IMG/VR virus record: IMGVR_UViG_3300031758_000017
Location: 1-64,000 of that record
Source: a virus
DNA: 64,000 bases
Strand: one strand, 5' to 3'
The notes under the pieces were generated by a model. That model was not told where the DNA came from. It searched no databases and was given only the letters and a program-made list of their open reading frames with translations. Shown in pieces: positions 1-10,274 of this stretch. How positions within the stretch are numbered: position 1 is the stretch's first letter; the number at the start of each line of letters is the position of its first letter. Position numbers and translations under genes: made by a program.

Positions 1-2
1 AC

Positions 3-1208
3 GTCAGAGGGACCAATTACTGTCAAAATTTACTATATTATAAAGTTTCAGAAAAAACATCAAATGACGCAGTAAAAAAATTTTATTACAGGTCCACAAA
101 ATGGAACGGCTCGATTTTCCAAAAAACGGCATCAGGTTCTGAATTCAGTACCCTAAGACACCCAACAACAATAATGGATTTAGGTCCAAGAGATGAATTT
201 ATTAAAGAAATTTGTGTAGACCCAACATTAGACCCAAATTGCTCTATTGTTAGAAGTATAGGTTCAACATCGTATCAAAATTTTAAAGAAATGTTGGGTC
301 TTTACATTAATTACAGACTTGACACAAACGCCAATTATAATTATAAAGATTTTTTCTCTAATAATGGATACACTTCATACTACCCGTTTAACACTAATAA
401 AGAAATATTAAATGGTGACGTTTTACAATTAATATCAATTAACAATGAAGCCGGTATTGAGGAATTTGATTTACAAAATAGATATTATGGTCAATACAGT
501 CCTGTAATTCTTGACCCTGATGATTATGTTCAATTATTTAAATCACAATCCGGAACAACGAATGGACCAATGCCGATAAATTTTGTTTTAGACGATGACG
601 GTTATAGGGTTAGAGTTTGTCTAAATGAACCAGGTAGGTTAACAGAATCGTCACAAATTGTTCCATTTTTTTATTGGGATAAGGACGGACAAGGTTTTGG
701 TGAAGGATATGGACAATCTTGGGATTATGCCACTGTTGTTTCTCAGAGATTACAAGGAATGACGTATAATTATGCGTTTACGGGTGATTCAACATATAAT
801 TATGTTTTATTTCCGATGACAAAAACATATTCGGGAGATACATTCACAATCGCAGGTGCTGATGTTAACGATGGTTCGTTTGATGTTGAAGATACAAACG
901 ACGTGCATCTAAACTACAACAATCAAGAGGAAGGGTTTACTGTTTTACATATAACATCAGGAACCACTTTATCACCGGATGCAGGTACTTTGTGGATTAG
1001 AGTTGGAGAGGTGGGGGGATGGGCTTCAAAACCGTGGAATAATGATGTTGATTTTATATTAAAACCAACACAAGTAAATTATACTGGTAATAAACAAATA
1101 TTATCAACACCATTCTTATTTTATTTTGGATTAAGACCAGGCGCAACTGCGGTTGATAAATTTATAAAATTATTTGGACCAAAAGGTGCGTTCCCATCTC
1201 AAGAATAA
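3..1208 (+). CDS. Virion-type protein, 5'-truncated by window edge
   Basis: The frame is open from the first complete codon at base 3 to the TAA at 1206-1208, so the ATG at 174 is internal and the gene enters from the left. At least 401 residues are visible. The product is rich in Asn, Tyr, Thr and Gly, has no membrane segment, and carries no motif I recognise. Its stop overlaps the next start (TAATG). Position at the head of a run of tail and baseplate-type genes suggests a structural role. Function is inferred from context only. Confidence 0.75.
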   Translation, partial: VRGTNYCQNLLYYKVSEKTSNDAVKKFYYRSTKWNGSIFQKTASGSEFSTLRHPTTIMDLGPRDEFIKEICVDPTLDPNCSIVRSIGSTSYQNFKEMLGLYINYRLDTNANYNYKDFFSNNGYTSYYPFNTNKEILNGDVLQLISINNEAGIEEFDLQNRYYGQYSPVILDPDDYVQLFKSQSGTTNGPMPINFVLDDDGYRVRVCLNEPGRLTESSQIVPFFYWDKDGQGFGEGYGQSWDYATVVSQRLQGMTYNYAFTGDSTYNYVLFPMTKTYSGDTFTIAGADVNDGSFDVEDTNDVHLNYNNQEEGFTVLHITSGTTLSPDAGTLWIRVGEVGGWASKPWNNDVDFILKPTQVNYTGNKQILSTPFLFYFGLRPGATAVDKFIKLFGPKGAFPSQE

Positions 1209-2968
1209 TGGATAAAAAAAGGATTATATTACCATCTAAAAAATTTTTTGGTTCAATCAATGAAGACCAAACAATTCGTGTTGGGTTAGAGGAAACTGAG
1301 AATCTTTTAAGAGAAGGTGACAGAACAATTATTCTAAGTAACGCGGAGCTCTTTAATAAAGAAAGGAACGAAAGTAATAGCTATAAAATTCATGGTAAAC
1401 TAAAAATGGTTTTTAGAAATCTTTATAGTGGTTCATCTGAATATAATCCATTATTAAAAAGACTGTATTTGGTTGGTGACGGTGGTAATAATGATTTTAC
1501 AGGTTTCATACCCTACCAAGAATTTGCTTTTTTAAGAAAAGATGTGGTAAGACAAATAAACACTATACAAACTATTTCATCATTAACAACGTACAGTCCC
1601 ATTTTTGCTTATTCAGGAGAAACTGAACACACCTCAATATCGTCCATACAAGCACCATATCACAATTGGAACATATACCTTTCATATGTTTATGGTCAAG
1701 ACAGTGCTTATCCGATGAAATATTCATTAAGTGGTGGAACTTATTTTAGTTTTACATCAGGCGATGGAATACCTTTTAGGGTTGAAAGCAATGGTAACAC
1801 ATACAAGTTAACAAGTCCTGTAGAACACGGAATGTTATCGGGTGAATTTATTACACTAAGCGGAGGTAGTTTTAATAACGCGGTAAATGTCACGGGTAAA
1901 ACATTCACAATTATAAGTGTTGGTGACTCAATATATAATTCTGAAAAATATGTTTTAGAAATATCTAAATCCGAATTACCCTCTGGTTCAACACTTTCAA
2001 CAGTTGTTTTTGGTAAACGATGTCTTGACAGAAATGACATAACAGGTTCCACATCTAATTATTACGTTCACAAACACAAAACACTAACAGAAAGGGAAGA
2101 TTATATATTAGACAAAATTGGATTTGAGTCATCTATTTGGGAAAACGAAAGAAAATTACTTTTAGAAAATAGTGCTGGTGTTTCTGATGTTTTGGTTGAA
2201 AGGAATATGATGGAATCATTAATTTATGATTTCAAAGAACCATTTGTTCTTACGGGATTAACTAATAATTTAGGTTATTTACCAACTGAAGTTTATGTAA
2301 GTACCATTTTGGCCAATAGAAACGGTTATTTTGAATACCCACCTAAAGTTGGTTGGAAATTCAATTTTCATGATACATGGGTTGACGAACATTTTAATGG
2401 TACAGGAACTACTGAAACGTCCATATTAACAAGTGGTTTCTCGAGAACGATTAGTGCAACAACCTATAATTTTACAACAGGTGTAGATTTACCTGTTGGT
2501 ACAGTTTTACATGGTGCCTTTGTTGAATACAATCGTTCAGAATTAAAAGAAAGAATTATAAGTGAATCATATCACAGATTCTCTAATCCTTTATTTGTTT
2601 TTGATTATGGACAAACGGGTACAACTGTAACCTTTTCAGGTGGTTCAATGACAAACATGTATGGTCTTTATTATCAACCACACCATAGAGTAAAACTAAG
2701 ACAATTGTCACCATATATTGAAACTTCAACAACAAATCAAGTATACGGATTACCACAGAATTCAAAATATTTTGAAGACGAGGCGTTATGGAAATGGAGA
2801 GATTTATACGACCATGGATTTATTGACCCTGATGGTTTCGGTACCAACTTTCCTTTTATTAATAATATACATTATGTAAAAAGTGATATTGATTTTTATT
2901 TACGAAACGAAAATATCTACAGGAATAAACAAGATAAAGTTAAGAACGTAAACAAGTTTAAATGTTAA
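1208..2968 (+). CDS. Putative virion structural protein (586 aa)
   Basis: Starts on the ATG that overlaps the previous stop. It opens with a short Lys-rich stretch and is otherwise a Gly/Ser/Thr/Tyr-rich soluble protein without signal peptide or membrane segment. Around residues 195-260 there is a segment with the pattern HGMLSGEFITLSGG followed by TFTIISVG. This resembles the small beta modules (HG-x-x-x-G-D/E ... G-x-x-x-V-x-G-x-T-F) often found in tail and fibre proteins; that reading is by pattern memory only. The next gene begins one base after the stop. I do not recognise the whole protein. Confidence 0.7.
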   Translation: MDKKRIILPSKKFFGSINEDQTIRVGLEETENLLREGDRTIILSNAELFNKERNESNSYKIHGKLKMVFRNLYSGSSEYNPLLKRLYLVGDGGNNDFTGFIPYQEFAFLRKDVVRQINTIQTISSLTTYSPIFAYSGETEHTSISSIQAPYHNWNIYLSYVYGQDSAYPMKYSLSGGTYFSFTSGDGIPFRVESNGNTYKLTSPVEHGMLSGEFITLSGGSFNNAVNVTGKTFTIISVGDSIYNSEKYVLEISKSELPSGSTLSTVVFGKRCLDRNDITGSTSNYYVHKHKTLTEREDYILDKIGFESSIWENERKLLLENSAGVSDVLVERNMMESLIYDFKEPFVLTGLTNNLGYLPTEVYVSTILANRNGYFEYPPKVGWKFNFHDTWVDEHFNGTGTTETSILTSGFSRTISATTYNFTTGVDLPVGTVLHGAFVEYNRSELKERIISESYHRFSNPLFVFDYGQTGTTVTFSGGSMTNMYGLYYQPHHRVKLRQLSPYIETSTTNQVYGLPQNSKYFEDEALWKWRDLYDHGFIDPDGFGTNFPFINNIHYVKSDIDFYLRNENIYRNKQDKVKNVNKFKC

Positions 2969-2969
2969 T

Positions 2970-3803
2970 ATGAAAATTCTTGCTAAAAATAATGACCAAA
3001 CAATTATAATTCCATCAAACCAAATGTTTAAAACAGATTTGGGTTGGACTGATAATGCTGAGCAGATGGAGCAAGAGATTTTATATGAAATCATCAACCC
3101 AACTGAAAATTATGAAACTGTAAGATACATACATACCGCATATGACCAAGTTTCACCGGTAACTGATAATACTTTTAACCAAACGGACATATGGTATAAT
3201 TTTTATTTTTTGAATAGTTTTGGTAATTACTCACAAAATTATGAAGACGTTGGAATAACAATGGAAGAAAATTCTAAAATGTTAAAACAGTCAACAGAAA
3301 GTTTTTTCAGATTAGAGTTTTACAAAACTAATAATGACGCATCACCAAATCAAACGAATAGAAGATTGGTTTTTGCAAAGAATTTATCACTCCCTCTTGG
3401 TGAAAGAATATATTATACAGGCACACCGTCGGGAGCTACGTTACCTCTAAACGATTTTGTTTATGTCCCTGTTTTCACTGGTTCAAACTACAGAAATACG
3501 GAAAATATGTACTTTTTTTGGTTTGCGGATGATTCACCATTTGATGAAACAAATATTACGGGAAATACATTTTATATGACCGCCAAGTACTATAATGCAA
3601 AAGACGGAAGTGTTATTGATTTTGTAAATAAATCAAAAAATGTAAATGCAACAACACCGTATGCTGAAGAAGAAGATGTCTACTATAAAGTAATTATAGA
3701 TAGAACAAATTATTCATACATAGTTTATGCGTATAATGGTTCATTAGGTACAAGAAAAGGAATAGTAACCGCACCAATAAATTTTTATGAAAGAAAACAA
3801 TAA
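2970..3803 (+). CDS. Putative virion structural protein (277 aa)
   Basis: ATG follows the previous stop by one base, and its own TAA overlaps the next ATG (TAATG). The N-terminus (residues 1-20, with DQTIIIPSNQMF) resembles the start of the preceding protein (KKRIILPSKKFF), hinting that neighbours share an attachment segment. The rest is aromatic- and Asn/Thr-rich with no recognised motif. A tail or baseplate component is inferred from its place in the structural block. Confidence 0.7.
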   Translation: MKILAKNNDQTIIIPSNQMFKTDLGWTDNAEQMEQEILYEIINPTENYETVRYIHTAYDQVSPVTDNTFNQTDIWYNFYFLNSFGNYSQNYEDVGITMEENSKMLKQSTESFFRLEFYKTNNDASPNQTNRRLVFAKNLSLPLGERIYYTGTPSGATLPLNDFVYVPVFTGSNYRNTENMYFFWFADDSPFDETNITGNTFYMTAKYYNAKDGSVIDFVNKSKNVNATTPYAEEEDVYYKVIIDRTNYSYIVYAYNGSLGTRKGIVTAPINFYERKQ

Positions 3804-4969
3804 TGGATATTAAATCACCAACAAAATACGAAATACTTAGGAAAAATATTCCTAATGTTAAATTGTATTCAAACGATGGTCCATATTGGTACAATAGTTT
3901 GGGTAGTTTAATATCGTGGTCGGAGTCTCAATATCTTGACCCTTTAGATGGTTTTATAGTGTATAACGTCACTGGTGGTACTGTTAGTAATGGATACTAC
4001 ATGTGGACGGGAACCACCATACCAACCAACTCTTACGGAGACGCTGGTTGTGATTTAACTTTAGAACTATATGGTTGGAACAATATTACAAAAGGGGAGG
4101 CGTATGGTGAACACATGTTACCGATATTTTTAGAAACACACGTTGACGAAATGGGTGTAATGGTTGGTTTTGATGGGGAACTTGAACAAGTTGAACAAAT
4201 TTGTAACTTTTCTTATACTCAGACCGGTAACACAGTTCAGGTTTACAATACGGTGGACACGAGTAAAGTTTCTGAAATACATTTTATCGATTTTACTGTC
4301 AGTTGGGGAGACGGGACTACAAGTATTCTATCAACAACTGGAATTACCGCAACAAAAACATATTCATCCACCGGCGAAACAACCATATCAATTTCAATCA
4401 ACACACCATGGAGTCAGTTTGAAACTAAAAAGAAAGTACAAGTACCTTCAAATACCACTGTCTCTAACCCATTAGGGACATTCTCCGGGTTCACAATACC
4501 ATACACCAACATATCGGGTCAAAGTCAAAATTATCTAAACGATTTAGACTATAATGGAACCAACACAGGTTATACCACATTTACATATGCTGCAATTGGT
4601 AAAAGTAAAATTAGCGAATTAAAATTATACGGTTCAAATACATACTCAGGTGTAACTACAGGAGTAACAAATGGTGTGGCTTACAGTGCATACACAATTG
4701 ATAATTTGTATTATCAAGATTTTGAGGATGGAATCACTACAATTACTGGTACAACATCAGGATTTACAAAAGAAGAAGTCATCAATAAGGTTATTACAAG
4801 AAATGAACATTTCTTAGGATTTATTGATGAACCAGTAATCTATTCTGACATTTTTGTTGAAAGAGGAAAACAAGGTGTAATGGAAAAAACATTACGATTA
4901 TCTGAAATTGACAACACAGGTGAATTATCAATTTATGGAAACGGATATTTTAATATTAGAAAACAATAA
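3803..4969 (+). CDS. Putative virion protein with PKD-like domain (388 aa)
   Basis: Residues about 145-205 contain SWGDGTT (W168-G-D-G171), then a T-K-T-Y-S-S-T-G segment and a run of alternating beta-type residues. This is the layout of a PKD domain (WGDG-T ... H/K-x-Y-x-x-x-G), an Ig-like fold common in surface and tail proteins. The remainder is Thr/Gly/Tyr-rich. The first codons follow the preceding gene by TAATG overlap. A tail-surface or adhesion role fits but is inferred. Confidence 0.72.
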   Translation: MDIKSPTKYEILRKNIPNVKLYSNDGPYWYNSLGSLISWSESQYLDPLDGFIVYNVTGGTVSNGYYMWTGTTIPTNSYGDAGCDLTLELYGWNNITKGEAYGEHMLPIFLETHVDEMGVMVGFDGELEQVEQICNFSYTQTGNTVQVYNTVDTSKVSEIHFIDFTVSWGDGTTSILSTTGITATKTYSSTGETTISISINTPWSQFETKKKVQVPSNTTVSNPLGTFSGFTIPYTNISGQSQNYLNDLDYNGTNTGYTTFTYAAIGKSKISELKLYGSNTYSGVTTGVTNGVAYSAYTIDNLYYQDFEDGITTITGTTSGFTKEEVINKVITRNEHFLGFIDEPVIYSDIFVERGKQGVMEKTLRLSEIDNTGELSIYGNGYFNIRKQ

Positions 4970-4975
4970 TTTTCA

Positions 4976-4983
4976 TATTTATT
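4976..4983 (+). promoter_or_regulatory. TATTTAT element upstream of 4994 gene
   Basis: TATTTATT lies ten bases before the ATG at 4994. The same core recurs before eight other gene starts in the window and may be a phage promoter element. In this AT-rich DNA a single site means little; the recurrence is the evidence. Confidence 0.35.
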
Positions 4984-4993
4984 ATAAAAAAAC

Positions 4994-5911
4994 ATGGCAG
5001 TAGGTAGTTACGGTATAATTAGACCATCAGATGTGTCACCCGAAGACGTTGAAATTTATTTTCATTACGTTGCGGATAGAAATAGCACTTCGACTGTTAC
5101 TCTTAAGAAATTAAGTTCAGCTGAAGTATTAACCCCTGTTTATCATAATTCGAACACCACGGATGATACTTCAGCACCTAATGTTGAAATCTTAGGTGGA
5201 TTGTACAACTTAAAATTAACCGCATCCGATTTTGCGGATTTAGGTGTATACACACTCCATATAAGACCAAAACAAATAAGAACTTCAATTACTGATTGTG
5301 GAATTTTAGCGTCTCTACCTTCAGTTAGAGGATTGGTCATTGACTTATCCAATGTTCCTGCTGATGATAGAAATAAATTTACACCACAAGGACTTGTTGG
5401 ATATAGAATTGAGTACATTAATTCATCTGACAATAAAAAAATTCCAAATTTTTATAGAATCGTAACATCTTCGTTCTACTGTACACCAATTGTTTCAAAT
5501 TTAACAAGTACATCACAAAAAGCTATCAGATATCAGTATAGTGAACAGGCAACCAATTTGATGTTTTTAACAGTAACACCATCTTCAGCACCAACAAATA
5601 AACCAAATACGGTTCCATTTATTGGTGTACCATCACAAAAAATCATATTAACAAACACATATTTAAATCCCACCACAATTGAGGTAGAAATGGTTGAACA
5701 TGATGCTTCAACATTGGCACATGCTCTTTATGGTAATCAAAGTAAAGCGGTTTCACAAGGTATCTATACCATCTATGACAATAATAATAACATCTATAGA
5801 CAATACAATCTTTACGAAGTTAAAGACGAATTTAATGAAACATTATATGAGATTCGTGAAGAAAGAAATGACGTAGACGAAACCTTAAACTTTGATACTA
5901 TAACAGAATAA
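4994..5911 (+). CDS. Putative virion structural protein (305 aa)
   Basis: Soluble protein beginning MAVGSYGIIRPSDVSPEDVEIYFHY, with a C-terminus rich in Asn, Glu and Asp (VKDEFNETLYEIREERND). A 24-base gap with a TATTTAT element separates it from the previous gene, so it may start a new transcript. Its TAA overlaps the next ATG (TAATGG), suggesting coupling with the large baseplate-type protein downstream. No family recognised; a tail or baseplate role is inferred from context. Confidence 0.7.
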   Translation: MAVGSYGIIRPSDVSPEDVEIYFHYVADRNSTSTVTLKKLSSAEVLTPVYHNSNTTDDTSAPNVEILGGLYNLKLTASDFADLGVYTLHIRPKQIRTSITDCGILASLPSVRGLVIDLSNVPADDRNKFTPQGLVGYRIEYINSSDNKKIPNFYRIVTSSFYCTPIVSNLTSTSQKAIRYQYSEQATNLMFLTVTPSSAPTNKPNTVPFIGVPSQKIILTNTYLNPTTIEVEMVEHDASTLAHALYGNQSKAVSQGIYTIYDNNNNIYRQYNLYEVKDEFNETLYEIREERNDVDETLNFDTITE

Positions 5912-8900
5912 TGGCAAGGAGAAAAGTACCGAGTCAAGCGTCAAGCGGAGCGGAAACATTTAATGATTTCTTAGTTGGTAGACAGATAACTGATGGTTCA
6001 TCTGCACTAACCAACACCGTATTTGCGCTTGATAAGTCTATCCCTGACAAAGATTCTAAAAATTTTACGAGTAACCCATTCTCTCAATTTTTAACATTAG
6101 ATACGTTAAAAGAGGTTGAGGGTATTCAAACAACATCAGCAACACCAAGAAAAAAGAGAACTGACGAAGTAAGGTTTAAGGGCAACAAAAAATATGCCGA
6201 TAAATCTTTATTTGGTTCGTTAACAAGTAGAATTTTAGTTTCATTAACTAGAATTATAAACAAGTTTCCGGGTGGAATTTCAATCTTATCGGACAGTCCT
6301 ATAGGTGTTTCTAATTACAGTGCTAGTGGAATAACATATAACGATAGCACCAATACCACAACTTTTTACATCGAAAGAAGTAAAATATTCAATCCTTTTG
6401 ATTTAGTTTTTGTTGAGCCTAATTCAGTAGTTAAACCAGAAACTGAAAACGAATTAAGAAATTTTTATTCGTCTTATACAAAATATGTTGTTGTTACAAA
6501 TAACACACCATATCCAATTTTAGAATACAGCGAACCGAATACAAACAATAGAATTTACTTAAAGGTATATGGACAACCATTTACTGGTTCAACATATTCA
6601 GAAAATTTATTGATAAGACCAAACGATGGTTTAGTTGAAGAATTTTTCGAAGGGTTAGACGATTTAGAGGAATCACTTTTAAATAGAGAAACAAATCCAA
6701 TTTATACTTCATCATTTAAAGTACCGAGAGATGTTCAAGACAATTCAAAAACATCTTTGGTTGATGTTGTAATAACTTGGCCAATATCTAATGATGGTTA
6801 TAACATACAAATAACCGGTTTTGATTACGATTTATATGTTGGTAAATTAAAAGATATTGCTGATGAGATAGATGTGTATAAATCTAATCTAATGGTTAGA
6901 TTTTTAGCCGCACCACAGTTATTTGAATTTGACACCGAAGATAAAAGAGCTGAAAGTGTATTTCAATTATATGGTCAAAGCTTTGATAGTGTAAAGAAAT
7001 ACATAGACAACATAGCTTATATGAGAAACGTAAGTTATGATGGAATTAATAATTTACCTGATGTACTTTTAAAAAACTTAGCAGAAAATTTAGGTTTATC
7101 AACATTAAATTTATTCGATGAAAATAGTCTAAATGATGTTTTATATTCAAGATTACAATCAAATTATGACGGAGTATCAACCGGTACGAATTTAATTGAA
7201 GCTGAGTATGAGTTTTATCGAAGATTACTTATAAATCTTGCTCACATTTATAAATCAAAAGGAACAAAATCCTCTATTGATTTCTTTTTAAAATTTTTGG
7301 GGGCACCCGAGCCTTTGATTAGGATTGATGAATACATTTATAAAGTAACGTCAATTCCATCTAGTTTTAATTTACAACAAGACATATACGATGCGATTCA
7401 AGGTAACAAAAGATATTCTTACGCCACCTTTGATAGTACAGGTTTCACATATTCTAAAGTTTACTACTCAGCGTCAACAACATTTGACAGAGAGGGTTAC
7501 CCTGTAGACGAAAAAACTGGACTACCAAGAAGAGCATATAACGAAACTGAAAACATATTCTTTGGTAAAGGTTCAGGATGGTACGATATTACATTATCAC
7601 ACCGTACTCCACTCGTTTTAGACAGTAGTAACTCAATACTAACGGGTAACACCAAAACAATTAAAACAAAGAATAAAAACTACACATACGGAGAAGAATA
7701 CTTTGATTTATATAGAACATTACCAGGTTTAGATACCGGTTATGAATTGGTTTCCGCGGTCGATAATAAAGACGGAAAACCAATTGAGGATGATTATTTA
7801 TTAATTTTAAATAGAAAAAACATTGGAATTTATATCTCACCATCACGAGGTATAGATTATGATATCTTTAGACAAAGTAGAGAATTATTAATAAGTTTTG
7901 GTACAAATACTTTATTACCCCAAACAGGTAAAACTTTTGCTGAATTTTTAGACACCTTTATTCATGGACTTGTAACAAATTCTAACAAAATTCGTTACAA
8001 AAAAAATTATATTCAATTAGAAGATGTCTATAGAGATTATATATCACAAACAACAGGTTTTACACCATATAATCAAATAAATGTTATTGAATTTGTTAAT
8101 AAATTATCACCTTATTGGCCACAATTAGTTGAACAATTAGTACCATCAACCACTCAATGGACCGGCGGTAATTTAATAGAAAATAACGTGTTTGGTAGAC
8201 CAAAATATCAATATAGATATGATTGTCAACCATTAGAATTTATTGAGGAACTATACCCTGATTTTGAAAATGTAATTGAGGAAGATTTAGAAAATATTTT
8301 AGGTGAAGAAAATAATTTTAGAGGTTTAATAAACCTTACAGGTGTTACTTACTATCCTGTAATTGAAATTGATGGAACAGTTTATGGTGGGGCCGACTAC
8401 ACGGGTCTAACATCCTCTATGTATGTGATTGTTAGTGGAACAAGTAACACTTCAAACAGTGCAAAATTATTTGATGCACAACCATTTACAGGATGTACAA
8501 GTGGGGTCACCAGTGGTGATACGGTAAATCTTTCCTTAATATGTGATTATAAAGATTATCTTGAACCTGATGTTACTAAAATTAAAGAACTATGGTTATC
8601 GGCGTTATCTGTATTGATTGATGACGTAACTATTACAAGAAATAGTGCAGGGTATGAACCCTATTCTGCTTTCACGGGAACCACAGGCCAAACATATTTT
8701 TCAGAAACAATACCATTAATAAAATACACAACATACACTGATGAAAATGGTGTTGAAAAAGTTAAGTTTTCATCCGTAAAATTAGGTCCAAACGAATGTT
8801 CAGTGGTCGACTATTTTGATTATCGATTTGATGCCGATTACAAAATCACAAAAAATACAAATGGAATCAGTGTTAAAGTTTATACTGATAATACCGTTTA

Positions 8901-10155
8901 TTGCGACTCAAACAGTGGATGTACATTAGTGAGTGATGTGTTTTTTGAAGTAATTGGATACAAAACAGGTATCCAACAAGGTTCAACATGGCCATTTAAC
9001 ATTTATGCTAATTGTGTAAGTGGAACAAATGAAAATGCGGATGTTTACATTCAAAAAGTTAGTGATTGTGTATATAAATTAACTGGTTTTTCAGAAAATG
9101 ATGTAATAGATTTTAATATTGTAGATGCAGCAAATAAAGAAGTAAAATTCAAAATTGAAGGTCTACAACCCAAAATTGAACATGACCCATGTCCAACACC
9201 ATCAGGAAAAAGTCACGTAGAATTATTTAGTATTGTTGGTTACCAAGGAACAATATCATCCCCAATTTCAGTTGTTTCAGGTGCAACATATTGTGACAAT
9301 TACACAGGTTACACAATACAACCAAAAGTTGAATACAAATCAAACTTTAACTATGGTTTAAAATGTGACTCTATAGTTTTAGTAGTTGATAGCGGATTAA
9401 CCATTGACAACCAAACTACAGATGACAATATTGAAAGTTATATTAGTGGTGGTACGATAAGTGGTAAAAGTGTTTGTGATTTAAATGTTGGGGAATATGT
9501 TTTATCTGCATCTTACAAACAATGTACAGAATATAGTCACCAACAAATTGTGAATGGACCTGTATCAGGGTATTCATTTACGTACAACTATCAAAAACTT
9601 GAAATTACAGACATTGAATGTTTAGCATCAATCAAGAAAAGTATCATTACAGGATTAACCCAAAATAATACTTATGAAGTTTTTGAAGTTTTACCAACAA
9701 CACAACTAAGAGTTTATACAAATAGAATCATTGAAAATTTTGGAACACCTACAAATAGTGTTTACTTTTTTGACGATAGGTTCCCAGAGGAATTACAAAA
9801 AAAACCAACAGATTTTATTGAACCTTGTTGTGACCATCCGAAAGAATTATATAACCATGGGGATTATTTAATAAACAAATATGGTAAAACCATAGAAGTA
9901 ATTGATGTCGACTTAAATTATTGCGATACAGGATTATACTTCAATCTAAATTTTGAATTAGACAATACACCACTAACTGATGAATTTGTTGTTGTTTTCA
10001 ATGGAAATAACAGCGACCAAATTCTGATGAAACACAAATACGATAAACATCCAAATATTGGATTCAACCTCGGTCAATATTATATCGATGCCAACCATTG
10101 TCCTACAGAACCAACTAATGAGGAATTAAGTAGTTCCATTTTTGATTGTCCATGA
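5911..10155 (+). CDS. Large baseplate/tail protein, gpI-like core (1414 aa)
   Basis: The N-terminal part (about residues 1-300) is basic then mixed. Residues about 310-490 contain a helical segment (FLAAPQLFEFDTEDKR ... YRRLLINLAHIYKSKG, then SIDFFLKFLGAPEPLIRIDE). This resembles the part of P2 gpI-like and baseplate-wedge proteins that precedes a fibre attachment region: several helices, then KSKGT-x-x-S/A and a beta arm. Residues from about 800 to the end are Gly/Thr/Cys-rich beta modules, similar in style to those of the downstream Thr/Pro-linker proteins. I read it as a baseplate protein carrying appended modules. The gpI relation is from pattern memory and uncertain. Confidence 0.65.
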   Translation: MARRKVPSQASSGAETFNDFLVGRQITDGSSALTNTVFALDKSIPDKDSKNFTSNPFSQFLTLDTLKEVEGIQTTSATPRKKRTDEVRFKGNKKYADKSLFGSLTSRILVSLTRIINKFPGGISILSDSPIGVSNYSASGITYNDSTNTTTFYIERSKIFNPFDLVFVEPNSVVKPETENELRNFYSSYTKYVVVTNNTPYPILEYSEPNTNNRIYLKVYGQPFTGSTYSENLLIRPNDGLVEEFFEGLDDLEESLLNRETNPIYTSSFKVPRDVQDNSKTSLVDVVITWPISNDGYNIQITGFDYDLYVGKLKDIADEIDVYKSNLMVRFLAAPQLFEFDTEDKRAESVFQLYGQSFDSVKKYIDNIAYMRNVSYDGINNLPDVLLKNLAENLGLSTLNLFDENSLNDVLYSRLQSNYDGVSTGTNLIEAEYEFYRRLLINLAHIYKSKGTKSSIDFFLKFLGAPEPLIRIDEYIYKVTSIPSSFNLQQDIYDAIQGNKRYSYATFDSTGFTYSKVYYSASTTFDREGYPVDEKTGLPRRAYNETENIFFGKGSGWYDITLSHRTPLVLDSSNSILTGNTKTIKTKNKNYTYGEEYFDLYRTLPGLDTGYELVSAVDNKDGKPIEDDYLLILNRKNIGIYISPSRGIDYDIFRQSRELLISFGTNTLLPQTGKTFAEFLDTFIHGLVTNSNKIRYKKNYIQLEDVYRDYISQTTGFTPYNQINVIEFVNKLSPYWPQLVEQLVPSTTQWTGGNLIENNVFGRPKYQYRYDCQPLEFIEELYPDFENVIEEDLENILGEENNFRGLINLTGVTYYPVIEIDGTVYGGADYTGLTSSMYVIVSGTSNTSNSAKLFDAQPFTGCTSGVTSGDTVNLSLICDYKDYLEPDVTKIKELWLSALSVLIDDVTITRNSAGYEPYSAFTGTTGQTYFSETIPLIKYTTYTDENGVEKVKFSSVKLGPNECSVVDYFDYRFDADYKITKNTNGISVKVYTDNTVYCDSNSGCTLVSDVFFEVIGYKTGIQQGSTWPFNIYANCVSGTNENADVYIQKVSDCVYKLTGFSENDVIDFNIVDAANKEVKFKIEGLQPKIEHDPCPTPSGKSHVELFSIVGYQGTISSPISVVSGATYCDNYTGYTIQPKVEYKSNFNYGLKCDSIVLVVDSGLTIDNQTTDDNIESYISGGTISGKSVCDLNVGEYVLSASYKQCTEYSHQQIVNGPVSGYSFTYNYQKLEITDIECLASIKKSIITGLTQNNTYEVFEVLPTTQLRVYTNRIIENFGTPTNSVYFFDDRFPEELQKKPTDFIEPCCDHPKELYNHGDYLINKYGKTIEVIDVDLNYCDTGLYFNLNFELDNTPLTDEFVVVFNGNNSDQILMKHKYDKHPNIGFNLGQYYIDANHCPTEPTNEELSSSIFDCP

Positions 10156-10274
10156 TAAAAACTGTAAAAATAGACGTTGACAATACCCGAATAAATGAGT
10201 ATATTTTTATAATAAAAATAGATATAGATAAGACTGTAGATTTAAATGGCATTAATAAAAATAAACACAGGTAA
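10152..10274 (+). CDS. Possible 40-residue ORF bridging two giant genes
   Basis: ATGA overlaps the stop of the 1414-residue gene, and the frame runs 40 codons to TAA at 10272-10274, overlapping the start of the giant gene by 29 bases. The peptide alternates charged and hydrophobic residues (KTVKIDVDN, FIIKIDIDKTVDL) as a beta hairpin might. It could be real or could be a leader region that happens to be open. No homologue is recognised. Confidence 0.3.
   Translation: MIKTVKIDVDNTRINEYIFIIKIDIDKTVDLNGINKNKHR

Noticed and set aside
174-176. ATG at 174 as start of the first gene
   Set aside because: The frame is open upstream to the window edge and reads as plausible protein, so this Met is internal.
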